This document shows, piece by piece, positions 43,155-51,913 of a DNA stretch of 64,000 nt. The DNA is from Acidovorax sp. YS12 (GTDB lineage Bacteria > Pseudomonadota > Gammaproteobacteria > Burkholderiales > Burkholderiaceae_C). A program made the translations under genes and the position numbers. The notes below the pieces were generated by a model. The model was not told where the DNA came from and did no database searches. It saw only the letters and a program-made list of their open reading frames with translations. The stretch is taken from positions 2,743,001-2,807,000 of the forward strand of contig CP053915.1 in assembly GCA_021496925.1 (NCBI GenBank). The letters run 5' to 3'. Position 1 is the stretch's first letter. Every line of letters starts with the position of its first letter.

Positions 43155-44287
43155 GCGGCCACCTCCGTGGCGGCGTCCTGCCAGGCCGCGCAGCGCGGCG
43201 CCAGCCGGGCCGACAGCGCGAGCAGCACGTTCGCGGCCACGCCGGCGGCGGCGGCCAGCGCCTGCACCGGCTGCCGGGCGCCGTACACCTCGGCCCACAT
43301 GCCGGGCCGCACCTCGCCGGGCGCGCAGGCGCTCACATCCACCGCCACCATGCCCATGGCCACGCCGCCGACGATGGGCACTTGCCGCCCGGCCAGCACG
43401 AGGTGCCCGCGGTTCACCAGGCCGAACGGCAGGCCGTCGCCATAGCCCAGGGCCACGGTGGCGATGCGCCGGGGCCCCGGCGTGGTGTAGCTGCCGGCGT
43501 AGCCCACCTCGGTGCCCGCGGGCACGTCGGCCACGCGCAGCACGGGCGCATGCAGGCTGGCCACGGGGCGCAGCGCCGGGGCCGCCCGCTGGCTGGCGGG
43601 CACGCCCCACAGGGCGCTGCCGACGCGGGCGTGGTCGAAATGCCAGCCGGGCCCGGCGAACACGCTCGACGAGGTGGCAATGCTGCGCAGCGCCGGGGGC
43701 AGTTGCGCCGTCCATTGCACAAAGCGCTCGCGCTGCAGCAGGCACTGCGGCGCCTCGGGGTCGTGAAAGCGCCCCAGGTGCGTGACCCAGTGGGTGGCCT
43801 GCGCATCGCGCCACAGGGCGCCGTGGGGCTGCAGCGCCTGCAGCTGCGCGGCGCCAAAGCCCAGGCGGGTCAGGCCCGTGTCCAGGTGCACCGCCACCGG
43901 CAGGCGCGCGCCGGCGCGCGCGGCGTAGCCCGCCAGCGGCGCCAGCTCGTGGGGGCCGGTGAGCACCGGCGTCAGCCCCTGCGCGGCGAAGTCTTCCGGG
44001 CGGGCGCCGGCCAGCCCATTGAGCACCAGGATGCGCGCCGCGCCCGCGGCGCCCTCCTGCAGGCTGCCACGCACGGCCAGCGCCTCGTGCAGCGTGGCCA
44101 CCCAGAATTCACGGCAGCCCAGCGCCCACAGCCGGGGCACCACGGCGGCCACGCCCAGGCCGTAGGCGTCGTTCTTCACCACGGCGCCGACGGGCTGGCC
44201 CGCGCCGGCCGCGCCCACGGTGCGCCAGTTGTGCGCCAGCGCATCGAAGTCCAGGGACAGGCGCGGCCCGTCGTGCGTGGCATTCAT
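43151..44287 (-). CDS. alr: alanine racemase
   Basis: PLP-dependent alanine racemase of 378 residues. N-terminal PLP-lysine motif AVVKNDAYGLG, then HLDTGLTRLGF, HFDHARVGSALWG, and GYGDGLPFGL with the region of the second catalytic base at EVGYAGSYTTPG (Tyr). Produces D-alanine for peptidoglycan. In the known dadX/alr enzymes Lys and Tyr act as the two bases. Located in a run of overlapping genes (ATGA overlaps on both sides) with a GNAT protein and sensor-like proteins, an odd place for a cell wall gene. Either it is a second, specialised racemase or the operon responds to amino acids. Confidence 0.92.
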   Translation of the reverse strand: MNATHDGPRLSLDFDALAHNWRTVGAAGAGQPVGAVVKNDAYGLGVAAVVPRLWALGCREFWVATLHEALAVRGSLQEGAAGAARILVLNGLAGARPEDFAAQGLTPVLTGPHELAPLAGYAARAGARLPVAVHLDTGLTRLGFGAAQLQALQPHGALWRDAQATHWVTHLGRFHDPEAPQCLLQRERFVQWTAQLPPALRSIATSSSVFAGPGWHFDHARVGSALWGVPASQRAAPALRPVASLHAPVLRVADVPAGTEVGYAGSYTTPGPRRIATVALGYGDGLPFGLVNRGHLVLAGRQVPIVGGVAMGMVAVDVSACAPGEVRPGMWAEVYGARQPVQALAAAAGVAANVLLALSARLAPRCAAWQDAATEVAA

Positions 44288-44964
44288 GGCTGCCCGCCTC
44301 CGGCTGGCGCCGCCAGGCGCAGGCTGCCCGGGGCCTGGCCCGGCGCGATGCCGCGCCAGCCCCGGGCCAGCAGGGCCTCCTGGCGCGGCAGGTCGTCCAG
44401 CGGCAGCTCCCGGGCGGGCGCGTCTGGCGCGAGCTCGCCCGGCACCCGCGCCAGCAGGTAGCGCGCATGCCCGCCGTAGCGGTACTGCAGCGCGCGCACC
44501 ATGAAGCCGCAGGCCAGCAGGCTGCGCCAGCTGGCCACGTTGCCGGGGGCCGCCGTGGCGAACAGCGCCGCATCGCCAGCCCAGGCCACGCGCCGCGCGA
44601 TCAGCTGGCGCTGCAGGCCCTGGCCGCGCCATGCGGGCGCCACGGCCGCGCCAGCCAGCTTGTACAGCGCGTGGCCGGGCGCCAGGCCGAGCAGCGCGCG
44701 CGGATCGTCCTGCGCCAGCAGGTCGTGCTGCAGCACGCCGTAGGCCGCCAGCGCGCCGCCCTGCCAGGCGCCGATGACGCGGCCACGCCCCTGGAGCAGG
44801 CCGTGCAGGAATTCGCGCGTTTCGGGCTTGACGGTCTGCGCCGCCATGCCCGCGATGCTGCACAGGTGCAGCGCGTGCATGGCCGGCAGGTCTTCGGGCC
44901 GCAGCGGGCGCCAGTCGAGCGCCGCCGGGGAGAGCGAGGGGGAAGGCACGGGGCGGTGGCTCAT
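44284..44964 (-). CDS. GNAT-family N-acetyltransferase
   Basis: A 226-residue GNAT protein: DWRPLRPEDLPAMHALHLCSIAGM start, VIGAWQGGALAAYGVL, the acetyl-CoA loop VAPAWRGQGLQRQLIARRVAWA, and FATAAPGNVASWRSLLACGF. The last 45 residues are a Pro/Ala-rich tail. Start and stop overlap the neighbours (ATGA both sides), so it is co-translated with alanine racemase downstream and the binding protein upstream. The acetyl acceptor is unknown; an amino acid or D-alanine derivative would suit the context, as an inference. Confidence 0.82.
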   Translation of the reverse strand: MSHRPVPSPSLSPAALDWRPLRPEDLPAMHALHLCSIAGMAAQTVKPETREFLHGLLQGRGRVIGAWQGGALAAYGVLQHDLLAQDDPRALLGLAPGHALYKLAGAAVAPAWRGQGLQRQLIARRVAWAGDAALFATAAPGNVASWRSLLACGFMVRALQYRYGGHARYLLARVPGELAPDAPARELPLDDLPRQEALLARGWRGIAPGQAPGSLRLAAPAGGGQP

Positions 44965-46004
44965 GACGCGATGGGGGGCGCGTCGCCCACGGCAATGACT
45001 TCGGCGTAGTTGAGCATGTCGATCGGCGGGTACAGGCGCAGGCTGTGCGCCACGCGCATGTTCACCAGCAGCGAGAAGCGCTTGAGCCGCTCCACCGGGA
45101 TGGCGGCGGGCGACTTGCCCCCCACCAGGATCTCGACCGCCTTGGCCCCGGCGAGCTGGCCCACGGAGTAGTAGCGGCTGACCAGCCCGGTGAGCGCGGC
45201 GCCCGAGCGCACGGCCAGCTCGGCCGCGCCGAAGCAGGGCAGCCTGGCCTGCAGCGCGGCGGGGGTGACGCGCGCGTAGACCGAGCCCAGGAAGGTGTCG
45301 GGCAGCAGGTAGAGCCACTGCGCGCCCTCGGCCTGGAGCTGCGCCACCAGCTCCTCCACGCCGTCGGCCGTGGGCTGGCCCTGGGCGTTGGCGCGGAAGG
45401 TGCGCTCCAGCAGCGCCACGCCGCTGTCCTGGCAGGTGCTGCGCGCCACCTCGACGATGGCGCGCGAGTTCGGCTCGGAGCCGGTGTAGAGCACGCCGAG
45501 CTTCTGCAGCGGGCGGTAGCGCTGCATCACGCGCAGTTGCACGTCGAACGGCACCACGTGCACGGCACCGGTCACGTTGCGGCCCGGCGCCTCCAGGTTC
45601 TCGACGATGCGCGAGCGCACGGGCGCCGCCACGAGGGCGAACACCACGGGAATGTCATGGATGAAGTGCTGCCGGTCGGGATCGTCGTAGGCCCCGACCA
45701 CGGCCAGGGTGATGGGCGTGCCCCAGACGTAGATGAGATCGGGCGCCAGCGCGCGCGCTTCCTCCAGGATGGCCGGGATGCGGCCCACGTCCTGCTGCAC
45801 GTCGCGCACGGTGTAGCGCACCTGCAGCCCGGCCTCGGCCAGGTAGGCGCGGAAGCCCTTGTCCACATCGGTCTCGCCCCGGAAGGTGATCATCAGGATG
45901 TGCAGGGACTTGCCTGCAGCCGGGGCGGCCGCAGCGGCCAGCGGCGCCAGCAGGGGCAGGCCGGCCCCGTGCAGGCAGTGTCGAAGAAAGCGGCGGCGTG
46001 ACAT
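44961..46004 (-). CDS. orphan ABC-type substrate-binding protein (PF04392-like)
   Basis: A 347-residue exported binding protein. The signal peptide has a twin-arginine-type start (MSRRRFLRHCLHG) and ends near AAAAPAAG. The mature part has ILMITFRGETDVDKGFRAYLAEAG, YVWGTPITLAVVGAYDD, IPVVFALVAAPVRSRIVENLEAPGRNVTG and GVLYTGSEPNSRAIVEVARS, typical of the ABC_sub_bind family. No permease or ATPase gene is next to it; it leads an operon of GNAT, alanine racemase and sensor-like genes followed by a PP2C phosphatase. In such contexts these proteins often serve as ligand-binding inputs for membrane sensors rather than for import. Confidence 0.85.
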   Translation of the reverse strand: MSRRRFLRHCLHGAGLPLLAPLAAAAAPAAGKSLHILMITFRGETDVDKGFRAYLAEAGLQVRYTVRDVQQDVGRIPAILEEARALAPDLIYVWGTPITLAVVGAYDDPDRQHFIHDIPVVFALVAAPVRSRIVENLEAPGRNVTGAVHVVPFDVQLRVMQRYRPLQKLGVLYTGSEPNSRAIVEVARSTCQDSGVALLERTFRANAQGQPTADGVEELVAQLQAEGAQWLYLLPDTFLGSVYARVTPAALQARLPCFGAAELAVRSGAALTGLVSRYYSVGQLAGAKAVEILVGGKSPAAIPVERLKRFSLLVNMRVAHSLRLYPPIDMLNYAEVIAVGDAPPIAS

Positions 46005-46175
46005 GGCGGGCAGTCTCTCACAAGGTTTTGACGGCAAGCCAGGATTTTTTGGCAGCCGCGCGCACCATGCCGTCTGGTTGGGCTGAAGCCGTTCTGGCTT
46101 GCTGCCCGCGCAGCCCCGGCAAGGCGGTGCACCGGCGGGCCAGGCAGGAGGGGGCGAGGGGCACGAGAACTCCTT

Positions 46176-46220
46176 TTTTTATAGCTTCCAGCGCTTTACT
46201 GGCAAGGCCTGGAGGCCAAA
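46176..46220. repeat. REP-like hairpin (CCAGCGCTTTACTGGCAAG)
   Basis: Member of the recurrent hairpin family, with arms TTCCAGCGCTT and AAGGCCTGGA of moderate fit. It lies in the 320-base gap 46005-46324 between the MFS-sensor gene and the binding protein gene. Nothing else recognisable is in that gap; it must hold the promoter of the binding protein operon. Confidence 0.6.
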
Positions 46221-46324
46221 ATCATCCAGAAACCGGATGCCAAGGGAAAGCGATTGTATGGATTCGTGCCCTGTTGCCATATCCCTGAAATTGGGTAATT
46301 TGAGGGAGCGAGGTGCAAAAAAGG

Positions 46325-48667
46325 TCAGGCCGCGCGCCCCGCTGTGCGGGCGCCGCGCAGGCTCCAGCCGTAGGCCAGGCTGCCGCCCAGCACCAGCGCC
46401 CCCACCGCCGCCACCGCCGGGCCGAAGCCCAGCACCGGCAGCAGCCACGCGCCCACCGCCGGGCCCAGCGCGCTGCCGCCGCGCTCGGTGAGCCGGAACA
46501 GCCCCAGCACCCCGGCCCCCTGGCGCGCGGGCAGGCTGCGCGCCAGGTCGGCGATCAGGGCCGACTGCGGCGTGATGGACAGCGCCTGCCCCAGGCCCAG
46601 GCCCAGCAGCACCAGCGCCAGGGGCCACACGCCGCCCCCGCCCGGCCAGGCCAGCAGGGCGCTGCCCCCGGCCAGCAGCCCGCCCAGGAAGACGAAGCGG
46701 CTGCGCTGGCCCCAGCGGTCGGCCAGGCGCGCGGCCAGCGGCACCAGCAGCACCATGGTCAGCGGGTAGATGGTCTGCAGCCGGCCGGTGACGGCGCTGC
46801 CGTGGCCCATGTCCTGCAAATGCATGGGCAGCAGGTAGAAGCACAGGGCCGCCAGCAGCAGCTTGGCGGGCAGCGCGCAGCCCAGCAGCAACCCGGCCAG
46901 CCCGGGCTGGCGCAGCAGGCCGTGCAGGGCCTGCGCGGGCGCAGGCGCGGGCGCCGGGCGGGCGGCGGAGCGCGGCATCTGCCCCCAGGCCACCAGCGCA
47001 GCCAGCAGGGCCACGCACGCGGCCAGCGCGAAGGCCGCCGGCGCGCCCCAGCGGTCGGCCGCCAGGCCGCCCAGCGGCGGCCCGCACAGGCCGGCCACCA
47101 GGATGGCGCGCACGAACTGCGCCAGGCTGCGCGCGCGGTCCTGCGCCGAGGAGCCGTCGATCACCGCGCCCTGCGCCGACACGAACACCATGGCGAACCC
47201 CAGCGCCCCCAGCAGCCGCCCCGCCACGAGCGCGCCGTAGCTGGGCCAGGCCGCCGCCCAGGCCAGCCCAGCGGCACCCAGCAGCGCCCCGAGGACCACG
47301 CCCCGGCGCCGCCCGAAGCGTTCGGACCAGGCGGCCAGCGGCCATTGCAGCAGCGCCACCACGGCCAGGAACACCACCAGCGGCAGGCTGGCGAGCATGT
47401 TGGGCGACAGGCCCCAGTCCCCCGGCGCCAGCGTGCGCGCCCAGGTGGGCAGGAAGGGGCGCGTCAGTTCCTCGGCCAGCATGAACAGGAACAGCGCGGG
47501 GCGCACGGCGGCCGCCCCCACCACGGGGCGCGGCAGGGGCCGGCGCGCCAGGCGGCCGCGCCGCGCCTCCCACGCGGCCAGGGCGCGCGCGCCGCGCGTG
47601 CCCAGCCCCAGCGCCACCCACTCCAGGGCCATGAGCAGGCACACGGCGCCGAGGAAGGCCATGTCCAGCAGCGTGGCCTGCAGCTTGCGGGCCAGCACGG
47701 TGGGGTCGAGGGTGAGCACCACTTCGGCCTGGGGCACACCCGCCACCAGGGCCGGGGCCGCCACCGTCCAGGCCCCAGGGGCGGGGGCCTGCCCGGCCAG
47801 CAGCTGGCCGCCAGGGGTGCGCACCGCCAGGGCCGCGATTTCGGGGCTTTGCGCCTGCAGCGCGGCGGCGTGCGCCGGCACCCCCACCAGTTCCTGCGCG
47901 GGCACGCCCACTTCGAGGGCACGGGCGATCAGCGCGGCGCTGGAGCGCGCCACGGCGCGCGCCTTGGCCAACTGGTCGGGCTGGATGCTGGCCTGCCCGG
48001 CGGCAGTGGCCTGCCAGCCCACCCAGGCCAGCGCCAGGCCCAGCCCCAGCGCGGCGGCGGCGGCCAGCAGCGCGCGCTCGCCGCCCGGCACGGGCAGCGG
48101 CCCGGCATGGCGGCGCAGCCTGCGCACCAGGGCCCAGCACAGCCCGCCCAGGGCGCCGCACCACAGCAGCAGCGCCGGCCACACGGCCTGCCAGACGGCG
48201 TCGTGCAGGCGCTGCCGCGCCGTCTGGAGCGCCTGGTCGTCATAGCGCAGCAGGGCCGCGCCCACGGTTTCCCCCAGGTCGTTGCGGATGGGCGCGCGCA
48301 CCTGGGCCGTGGCCGTGGCCTGCGGCGCGGCAGGCACCGGGGCCGACAGCAGCGGCTGCTCCTGCGCGGACAGGATGGCGAAGGAGCGCATGGCGGGCTC
48401 CAGGGCCGCCTCGCGCGCCAGCAGCCCGGCCAGGGGCGAATCGGGCGTGGGCGGCACGCGCAGCGCCAGGGCGTTCTCGGCCGCGGCGGCGGCGCGCTGC
48501 GCCATGAGCTGGAAGCGCGCCGTGAAGGCCTCTTGCTGCGCGGCGTGCAGGGTGTTTTCGGTGAGCTGGCCGCTGGCCAGCAAGGTGGCGGCGCCAATGC
48601 CGGCCAGCATGGCGGCGAAGCGCCACAGCAGCCGGGCCATGGAAAGGACGGAGGGGGAGCGGGGCAT
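46325..48667 (-). CDS. MFS transporter with N-terminal periplasmic sensor modules
   Basis: A 780-residue fusion. The first about 370 residues are not transporter-like: a membrane helix, a periplasmic segment (ENTLHAAQQEAFTARF...), two helices around 160-225, a second periplasmic segment with LEVGVPAQELVGVPAHAAALQ and ALAVRTPGGQLLAGQ, and another helix (LLDMAFLGAVCLLMALEWVAL). Residues about 385-770 are a major facilitator domain (FLFMLAEELTRPFLPTW, AWSERFGRRRGVVLGALLGAAG, ARLADRWGQRSRFVFLGG). The second sensor segment resembles the stand-alone sensor at 41606-42409. This looks like a transporter gated or regulated by an external ligand. Downstream on the same strand lies the binding protein/sensor operon. 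Confidence 0.8.
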   Translation of the reverse strand: MPRSPSVLSMARLLWRFAAMLAGIGAATLLASGQLTENTLHAAQQEAFTARFQLMAQRAAAAAENALALRVPPTPDSPLAGLLAREAALEPAMRSFAILSAQEQPLLSAPVPAAPQATATAQVRAPIRNDLGETVGAALLRYDDQALQTARQRLHDAVWQAVWPALLLWCGALGGLCWALVRRLRRHAGPLPVPGGERALLAAAAALGLGLALAWVGWQATAAGQASIQPDQLAKARAVARSSAALIARALEVGVPAQELVGVPAHAAALQAQSPEIAALAVRTPGGQLLAGQAPAPGAWTVAAPALVAGVPQAEVVLTLDPTVLARKLQATLLDMAFLGAVCLLMALEWVALGLGTRGARALAAWEARRGRLARRPLPRPVVGAAAVRPALFLFMLAEELTRPFLPTWARTLAPGDWGLSPNMLASLPLVVFLAVVALLQWPLAAWSERFGRRRGVVLGALLGAAGLAWAAAWPSYGALVAGRLLGALGFAMVFVSAQGAVIDGSSAQDRARSLAQFVRAILVAGLCGPPLGGLAADRWGAPAAFALAACVALLAALVAWGQMPRSAARPAPAPAPAQALHGLLRQPGLAGLLLGCALPAKLLLAALCFYLLPMHLQDMGHGSAVTGRLQTIYPLTMVLLVPLAARLADRWGQRSRFVFLGGLLAGGSALLAWPGGGGVWPLALVLLGLGLGQALSITPQSALIADLARSLPARQGAGVLGLFRLTERGGSALGPAVGAWLLPVLGFGPAVAAVGALVLGGSLAYGWSLRGARTAGRAA

Positions 48668-48792
48668 GAAGGGGCGGCGGAAGGCGTGGGAGCGCGCGGC
48701 AGGGCGCGCCGCCCGGCGATGCTAACGCCCCGGCCCGGGGTGGGGGAAAGGAAAAATGGCACGCCCCGGCGTGCCACGCCCCACCTGAATTC

Positions 48793-48850
48793 TCAATAAA
48801 AATAGCTGCCAGCCCTTGCACAGCAAGCGCTGGCAGCTATTAAAACAGGA
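48793..48850 (-). terminator. REP-like hairpin acting as terminator of the liu/aceK operon
   Basis: AATAGCTGCCAGC (48801-48813) pairs with GCTGGCAGCTATT (48829-48841), 13 bases without mismatch and with an inner GCAAGC arm; TTTTTATT follows in minus-strand sense. It is positioned just after the thiolase stop codon. Confidence 0.8.
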
Positions 48851-48863
48851 GTTTCCGGGGGTT

Positions 48864-50045
48864 TTACACCAGTTCGATGGCCATGGCCGTGGCCTCGCCG
48901 CCGCCGATGCACAGCGTGGCCAGGCCCTTTTTCTTGCCGCGCGCCTGCAGCGCGTGCAGCAGCGTGACCAGGATGCGCGCGCCGCTGGCGCCGATGGGGT
49001 GGCCGAGCGCGCAGGCGCCGCCGTTGACGTTCACTTTCTCGTGCGGCACGTTCAGGTCGTGCATCAGCGCCATGGGGACGACGGCGAAGGCTTCGTTGAT
49101 TTCCCACAGGTCCACGTCCTCGGCCTTCCAGCCGGCCTTTTTCAGGGCCTTCTCGGTGGCGCCGACGGGGGCGGTGGTGAACCACTCGGGCTCCTGCGCG
49201 TGCGTGGCGTGGGCGACGATGCGCGCCAGCGGCGTGCAGCCGAGCTGCTGCGCGGTGGACTGGCGCATGAGCACCAGGGCGGCGGCGCCGTCGTTGATGC
49301 TGGAGCTGGCGGCGGCGGTGATGGTGCCGTCCTTCTTGAACGCGGGCTTGAGGGTGGGAATCTTGTCGAGGCGGATCTTCGGCGGGCCTTCGTCCTGCTC
49401 GACGGTGACTTCGCCCTTGCGCGTGGTGAAGGTCACGGGGGTGATCTCGGCCTTGAATGCTCCAGATTTAATAGCATCCTGCGCGCGCTGGACGCTGGCC
49501 GTGGCGAAGGCGTCCTGCTGCGCGCGCGTGAACTGGTACTTGGCGGCGCAGTCCTCGCCGAAGGTGCCCATGGAGCGGCCAGCCTCGTAGGCGTCCTCCA
49601 GGCCGTCGAGCATCATGTGGTCGAAGATCTTGTCGTGGCCCAGCCGGTAGCCGCCGCGGCCTTTCTTGAGCAGGTAGGGGGCATTGGTCATGCTCTCCAT
49701 GCCGCCGGAGACCATCACGTCGCGGCTGCCGGCGACGAGCTGGTCGTGCGCCAGGATGGTGGCCTCCATGCCGGCGCCGCACATCTTCGACAGCGTCACG
49801 GCGCCGGTGCTGCGCGGCAGCCCGCCCTTGAAGCCGGCCTGGCGCGCGGGCGCCTGGCCCTGGCCCGCCATGAGGCAGTTGCCGAAAAGCACTTCATCGA
49901 CCTTCTCGGGCGCGATGCCAGCGCGCGCGACGGCGGCCTTGATGGCGGCGCCGCCCAGATCGTGCGCCGCGAGGTCGGCGAAGTCGCCCTGGAAGGCGCC
50001 CATGGGCGTGCGCGCGGCGCCAACGATGACGATGGGATCTTGCAT
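48864..50045 (-). CDS. acetyl-CoA C-acetyltransferase (thiolase)
   Basis: Thiolase of 393 residues, forming or cleaving acetoacetyl-CoA or a beta-ketoacyl-CoA. Active-site residues are visible: nucleophilic Cys in LSKMCGAGMEA, GACALGHPIGASGARI (His) and TLCIGGGEATAMAIE (Cys). The start at 50045 (MQDPIVIVG) is preferred over the ATG six bases earlier because AGGAGA ends five bases upstream of it, while the earlier ATG overlaps that site. Last gene of the operon with liuR, thioesterase, isovaleryl-CoA dehydrogenase, carbonic anhydrase and aceK; it would turn acetoacetyl-CoA from leucine into acetyl-CoA. Confidence 0.95.
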   Translation of the reverse strand: MQDPIVIVGAARTPMGAFQGDFADLAAHDLGGAAIKAAVARAGIAPEKVDEVLFGNCLMAGQGQAPARQAGFKGGLPRSTGAVTLSKMCGAGMEATILAHDQLVAGSRDVMVSGGMESMTNAPYLLKKGRGGYRLGHDKIFDHMMLDGLEDAYEAGRSMGTFGEDCAAKYQFTRAQQDAFATASVQRAQDAIKSGAFKAEITPVTFTTRKGEVTVEQDEGPPKIRLDKIPTLKPAFKKDGTITAAASSSINDGAAALVLMRQSTAQQLGCTPLARIVAHATHAQEPEWFTTAPVGATEKALKKAGWKAEDVDLWEINEAFAVVPMALMHDLNVPHEKVNVNGGACALGHPIGASGARILVTLLHALQARGKKKGLATLCIGGGEATAMAIELV

Positions 50046-50066
50046 GTTCATCTCCTGTGCAGTGGT

Positions 50067-51881
50067 TCAAGTGGTTGGGGAAAGAGGTTCCCGTGCTGAA
50101 AAGCGGCGCTCGGCGGGGTAGGGAAAGACGTCGTGGACATGGCCCTGCTGGATGCGCTCCTTGTGCGCCTGCCAGTACTGCGGCGTGAGCAGGTCGGCGT
50201 GGTGGCGCATGAAGACCTCGCGCACGGCCGGGTTGCCGAGCAGGAAGGGGGCGAAGGTTTCGGGAAAGACGTCGCGCGGGCCGACCTTCCACCAGACTTC
50301 GCCCGACAGCTCGTCCTCCTCGCAGCGCGGCGGCGGCACGGCGCGGAAGTGGCAATCGGTCAGGTATTCGATTTCGTCGTAGTCGTAGAACACCACCTTG
50401 CCGCCGCGCGTGACGCCGAAGTTCTTCCACAGCATGTCGCCGGGGAAGATGTTGGCGGCCACGAGGTCCTTGATGGCGTTGCCGTACTCGATGACGCTGC
50501 GCTCCATCTGCTGGCGCGCCTGCGGGTCGTCCAGGCCGGCGTCGAAGGCTTCCTGCAGGTACAGGTTCAGCGGCACCATGCGGCGCTCGATGTAGAGGTG
50601 GCGGATGATGACTTCCTGCTGGCCGTCGCCGTCGCGGTCGCTGACCTCGATCTGGCCCGGCGCGTGCGCCAGCAGCTCGGCCATCAGCGCGTCGGAAAAG
50701 CGCTCGCGCGGCAGCGCCACCAGGCTGTACTCCAGCGTGTCGGCCATGCGCCCCACGCGGTCGTGGCGCTTGACGAGCTGGTATTTCGATTCGACCTGCT
50801 CGCGCGTGGTGTCCTTCTGCGGCGGGAACTCGTCCTTGATGAGCTTGAACACGTAGGGGAAGCTGGGCAGGTCGAACACCAGCATGACCATGCCCTTGAT
50901 GCCGGGGGCGATGCGCAGCTGGTCGCTGGAGTGCTTGAGGTGCCAGAGGAACTCGCGGTAGAACAGCGTCTTGCCCTGCTTGGCCAGGCCCAGCGCGCTG
51001 TACAGCTCGGCCAGCGGCTTGCGCGGCATCAGGCCGGCGAGGAACTGCACGTAGGCGCTGGGCACCTCCATGTCCACCATGAAGTAGGCGCGCGCGAAGC
51101 TGAACAGCGCGAGCAGGTCGTCCTCGCCGAACAGCGCCGCGTCGATGAACAGCCGGCCGGCCTCGTTGTGCAGGATGGGCAGGGCAAACGGCATGGACGA
51201 AAAGCCGTTGATGATCTTGCCGACCAGGTAGGCGCCCTTGTTGCGGAAGAACAGGCTGGAGAGCACCTGGATCTGGAAGTTGGCGCGCAGCTTGAAGCCG
51301 GCGATGCGCGGCTGCAGCGCGGCCAGCACGTAGCCGATGTCGCGCTCCAGGTCCTCGAACGGGCGCTGCAATTCAAAGCCCGCGATGACCTGCGCCAGCG
51401 TCTCGCGCAGGCTCTCGGGCCGGGGGTAGTAGGCGCGGTAGCTGGGGCGGGCGCCGGGGTCCTGGCTCTCGATGTACTCCGTGCTCACGGCGGGGCGCAC
51501 GAAGATGAAGTCGTTGTGGAAATGCGTGCGGTGCAGGATCTTGGTGGTGACCGAGTTGAAGAAGGTCTCGGCCAGCTCGGGCTGGCAGTGCGCCACCAGC
51601 AGGCCGATGTAGTGCAGCTTGACCTGGTACCACACGTCCATGCCCTGCGCGCCGGCCTGGAACTCCTTTTCGAGCCGGCGCACGCATTCGCGCACGCGCA
51701 GGTCGTAGAACTCGATGCGCTCGCGCTGCGCGCGCTGCTGGCCGTGCCAGTCGGCGGTCTCGAAGCGGTGCTTGGCGCGCGCCGACTCGGTGCGGAACAG
51801 CCGGTAGTGGCGGTTGAAGCCGTCGAGCATCGCCTTGGCGATGCCGTAGGCCTGGGGGGCGTCGAGGCGCTGGGGGTACAT
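50067..51881 (-). CDS. aceK: isocitrate dehydrogenase kinase/phosphatase
   Basis: AceK of 604 residues, the bifunctional enzyme that phosphorylates and dephosphorylates isocitrate dehydrogenase to direct isocitrate to the glyoxylate shunt. Family segments: AKAMLDGFNRHYRLFR start, FVRPAVSTEYIESQDPGARPSYRAYYP, FFRNKGAYLVGKIINGF, GIKGMVMLVFDLPSFPYVFKLIKDEFPPQKDTTRE (ATP-binding lysine region), and AANIFPGDMLWKNFGVTRGGKVVFYDYDEIEYLTDCHFR. The ATG at 51881 gives the normal start. It lies 32 bases after carbonic anhydrase and 21 before thiolase on the same strand. No isocitrate lyase or malate synthase is in the window. Confidence 0.97.
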   Translation of the reverse strand: MYPQRLDAPQAYGIAKAMLDGFNRHYRLFRTESARAKHRFETADWHGQQRAQRERIEFYDLRVRECVRRLEKEFQAGAQGMDVWYQVKLHYIGLLVAHCQPELAETFFNSVTTKILHRTHFHNDFIFVRPAVSTEYIESQDPGARPSYRAYYPRPESLRETLAQVIAGFELQRPFEDLERDIGYVLAALQPRIAGFKLRANFQIQVLSSLFFRNKGAYLVGKIINGFSSMPFALPILHNEAGRLFIDAALFGEDDLLALFSFARAYFMVDMEVPSAYVQFLAGLMPRKPLAELYSALGLAKQGKTLFYREFLWHLKHSSDQLRIAPGIKGMVMLVFDLPSFPYVFKLIKDEFPPQKDTTREQVESKYQLVKRHDRVGRMADTLEYSLVALPRERFSDALMAELLAHAPGQIEVSDRDGDGQQEVIIRHLYIERRMVPLNLYLQEAFDAGLDDPQARQQMERSVIEYGNAIKDLVAANIFPGDMLWKNFGVTRGGKVVFYDYDEIEYLTDCHFRAVPPPRCEEDELSGEVWWKVGPRDVFPETFAPFLLGNPAVREVFMRHHADLLTPQYWQAHKERIQQGHVHDVFPYPAERRFSAREPLSPTT

Positions 51882-51913
51882 GCCCTGGCCCGTGGCGTGG
51901 CGCGCGGCCGTGG

